Assembly (NCBI GenBank): GCA_035250485.1
Contig: DATFFB010000003.1
Location: 1-7,344 of the forward strand
DNA: 7,344 nt
Reading direction: 5' to 3'
DNA from: JACCTH01 sp035250485
GTDB lineage: Bacteria; Actinomycetota; Acidimicrobiia; Spongiisociales; ZC4RG35
Shown: positions 5,671 to 7,344 of the stretch, in pieces
Layout: each line of letters starts with the position of its first letter
Position numbering within the stretch: the first letter of the stretch is position 1
Notes under the pieces: model-generated
Database searches by the model: none
The model's input: only the letters and a program-made list of their open reading frames with translations
What the model was told of the DNA's origin: nothing
Translations under genes and position numbers: made by a program

Positions 5671-7344
5671 ATGCGTTGGTCCCAGGCTTTCATCCCGACC
5701 CTGCGCGAGGACCCGGCCGAGGCCGAGGCCATCTCCCATCGCTTGTTGGTCAGAGGCGGCTTCATCCGCCAGCTATCAGCCGGTCACTACTCGATGTTGC
5801 CGCTCGGGCAGCGAGTCCGGGCCCGGATCGGGAGGATCATCCGCCGGGAAATGGATGCCATCGGCGGTCAGCAGTTTCACCTCCCCGCCCTCCTCCCCGG
5901 TGAACTTTGGAAACGCTCGGGACGCTGGGACCTGGTGGGAGAAGAGCTCTTCCGCTTGGTCGATCGCAAAGGAGCCGACCACGTGCTGGGCTTCACACAC
6001 GAGGAAGTGTTCGCTCACCTTGCGACCGAAGTCCCCTCGTATCGGGACCTGCCGCAGATCTGGTACCAGATTCAGACCAAGTTTCGAGACGAGCCCCGCC
6101 CCAAGGGCGGAGTGCTGAGGGTGCGGGAGTTCACGATGAAGGATTCCTACTCCCTCGATGTCGATCCCGCGGGGCTCGATGCCGCCTTCGACCTCCATCA
6201 CGGCGCCTACCGCCGCATTTTCGGAGCGATGGGACTGGAGGCGGTTGATGTGGAGGCTTCCTCGGGGGCGATGGGGGGCACTAAGTCGGTCGAGTTCGTT
6301 GTCCGCAGCCCGGCGGGAGAGGACTGGATCGTCACCTGTCCCAAATGCGACTACCGGGCCAACCTGGAGCGCGCTGTTTCTGCTCCCACACCAATCCGCG
6401 ATCCCGCTGGCGAGGCAAAGCTGGAGCGATTCCCGACCCCGGGCATCAAGACCATCGCCGCCTTGACGGAAAGCTTTCCGAACGACGCTCCTCCCGAGCG
6501 GCAAATCAAGACGCTGGTCTATCTGTTGGACGGGGTCCTCACCCTGGTGCTGGTCCGCGGTGATCACGAGCTTTTGGAGCAAAAGCTGGTCGATGCCACC
6601 GGGGCGGCCAACCTGCGCCCGGCCACGGCCGCCGAGATCCGCTCCGCCCTCGGGGCCGACCCCGGAAGCCTCGGGGCCGTCAATGTCACCGAGTATCAGA
6701 TCATCGCCGACAACGAGCTCTCGGGCCGGAGCCATCTTGTCACCGGGGCCAACCAGGACGACTTTCACTATCGGGGAGTCGACGTCGGGCGGGACATAGC
6801 GGTCGGCAAATGGGCCAGCCTCCGCACCACCAAGGCAGGCGAGCCCTGCATCCGGTGCGGCTCTTCGCTCGAGATCTGGAAGGGAATCGAGGTCGGTCAC
6901 ATCTTCAAGCTCGGGACCAGGTACTCCGAGGTGATGGGTGCCCTGGTTCAGGACGACGATGGTCAGTCCCACCCGATAGTCATGGGTTCATACGGCATCG
7001 GCCTCGAGCGGGCGATGGCGGCGGTAGTGGAGGCCAATCACGATGAGCGCGGAATCAGCTGGCCCCCATCCATCGCCCCCTATCAGGTTGTGCTCACCGT
7101 GCTGAGGGTCGACGACCCCGAAACGATTACCGCCGGCGAACGCTTGTACGCCCACCTCCTCGACCGTGGGGTAGATGTGATCCTCGACGACCGCGACGAG
7201 CGGCCCGGGGTGAAGTTCGCCGATGCCGAGTTGATCGGGATTCCTTACCGGGTGACGATCGGGCCGAAGGGGCTTCGGGCTGGCAAGGCAGAGCTCACCA
7301 CTCGCCGCGGCCTTTCCACCGAGGAAGTCGAGCTGACGGCTTTA
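5671..7344 (+). CDS. proS: Prolyl-tRNA synthetase, bacterial type with editing insertion; 3' end beyond window
   Basis: Charges tRNA-Pro with proline in the cytoplasm; class II aminoacyl-tRNA synthetase. The frame runs open from ATG 5671 through the last base, giving 558 codons of a family usually about 570 long, so only a short C-terminal piece is missing. The start MRWSQAFIPTLREDP matches the family, and an in-frame TGA at 5644-5646 with no better codon after it supports it. Motif 1 lies around PLGQRV (44-49), motif 2 is RVREFTMKDSY (150-160) and motif 3 is GSYGIGLER (439-447). Between motifs 2 and 3 is the INS editing domain (about 235-385, including GANQDDFH at 359-366), which in relatives hydrolyses Ala-tRNA-Pro. 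Two CxxC pairs, C223/C226 and C393/C396, flank it. The anticodon-binding domain starts near residue 470 and includes ERPGVKFADAELIGIP. No Shine-Dalgarno motif is visible upstream. Confidence 0.96.
   Translation, partial: MRWSQAFIPTLREDPAEAEAISHRLLVRGGFIRQLSAGHYSMLPLGQRVRARIGRIIRREMDAIGGQQFHLPALLPGELWKRSGRWDLVGEELFRLVDRKGADHVLGFTHEEVFAHLATEVPSYRDLPQIWYQIQTKFRDEPRPKGGVLRVREFTMKDSYSLDVDPAGLDAAFDLHHGAYRRIFGAMGLEAVDVEASSGAMGGTKSVEFVVRSPAGEDWIVTCPKCDYRANLERAVSAPTPIRDPAGEAKLERFPTPGIKTIAALTESFPNDAPPERQIKTLVYLLDGVLTLVLVRGDHELLEQKLVDATGAANLRPATAAEIRSALGADPGSLGAVNVTEYQIIADNELSGRSHLVTGANQDDFHYRGVDVGRDIAVGKWASLRTTKAGEPCIRCGSSLEIWKGIEVGHIFKLGTRYSEVMGALVQDDDGQSHPIVMGSYGIGLERAMAAVVEANHDERGISWPPSIAPYQVVLTVLRVDDPETITAGERLYAHLLDRGVDVILDDRDERPGVKFADAELIGIPYRVTIGPKGLRAGKAELTTRRGLSTEEVELTAL

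Noticed and set aside
5776..6972. 398-codon open frame on the - strand opposite proS
   Set aside because: It lies wholly antisense to a proS frame with every family motif intact. Long antisense frames are common in GC-rich coding DNA, and the translation shows no recognisable domain.

Overview
This window is a run of conserved bacterial housekeeping genes, all on the + strand and tightly packed: pyrH (3' part), frr, cdsA, dxr, a site-2 protease of the RseP/Rip1 type, ispG and proS (open at the right edge). The DNA is GC-rich (roughly 60-65% by eye). Several features suggest an actinobacterium: the gene order; the absence of uppS between frr and cdsA, where Firmicutes usually carry it; the single-PDZ, Rip1-like protease; and IspG features such as the TEAGP...G insertion and the CVVNGPGEAREADLG block. 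A deep-branching lineage outside the classical Mycobacterium/Streptomyces groups is possible, but the sequence alone does not settle the class.

Layout: 1-417 is the C-terminal part of UMP kinase. It is followed after 12 nt by ribosome recycling factor (430-981) with a strong AGGAGG ribosome binding site. CDP-diacylglycerol synthase (984-2108, or a GTG start at 978) abuts frr and carries an unusually long acidic N-terminal extension. DXP reductoisomerase (2112-3254) begins 3 nt after cdsA. A 30-nt gap precedes the intramembrane protease (3285-4400), whose only usable start is TTG. IspG (4406-5617) begins 5 nt later with GTG. A 53-nt gap then leads to prolyl-tRNA synthetase (5671 to the window edge at 7344, no stop reached).

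Functionally the cluster joins pyrimidine nucleotide supply (pyrH), translation (frr, proS), phospholipid head-group activation (cdsA), two steps of the MEP isoprenoid pathway (dxr, ispG) and membrane-stress proteolysis. The spacing from frr through ispG suggests one transcript with translational coupling. dxr and ispG have no recognisable Shine-Dalgarno sequence and probably rely on ribosomes finishing the gene before them. I see no RNA gene, mobile element, CRISPR array or clear intrinsic terminator, and no gene-free stretch longer than 53 nt. I do not see a novel system here; the points worth a second look are modest and concern protein extensions and start-site architecture.
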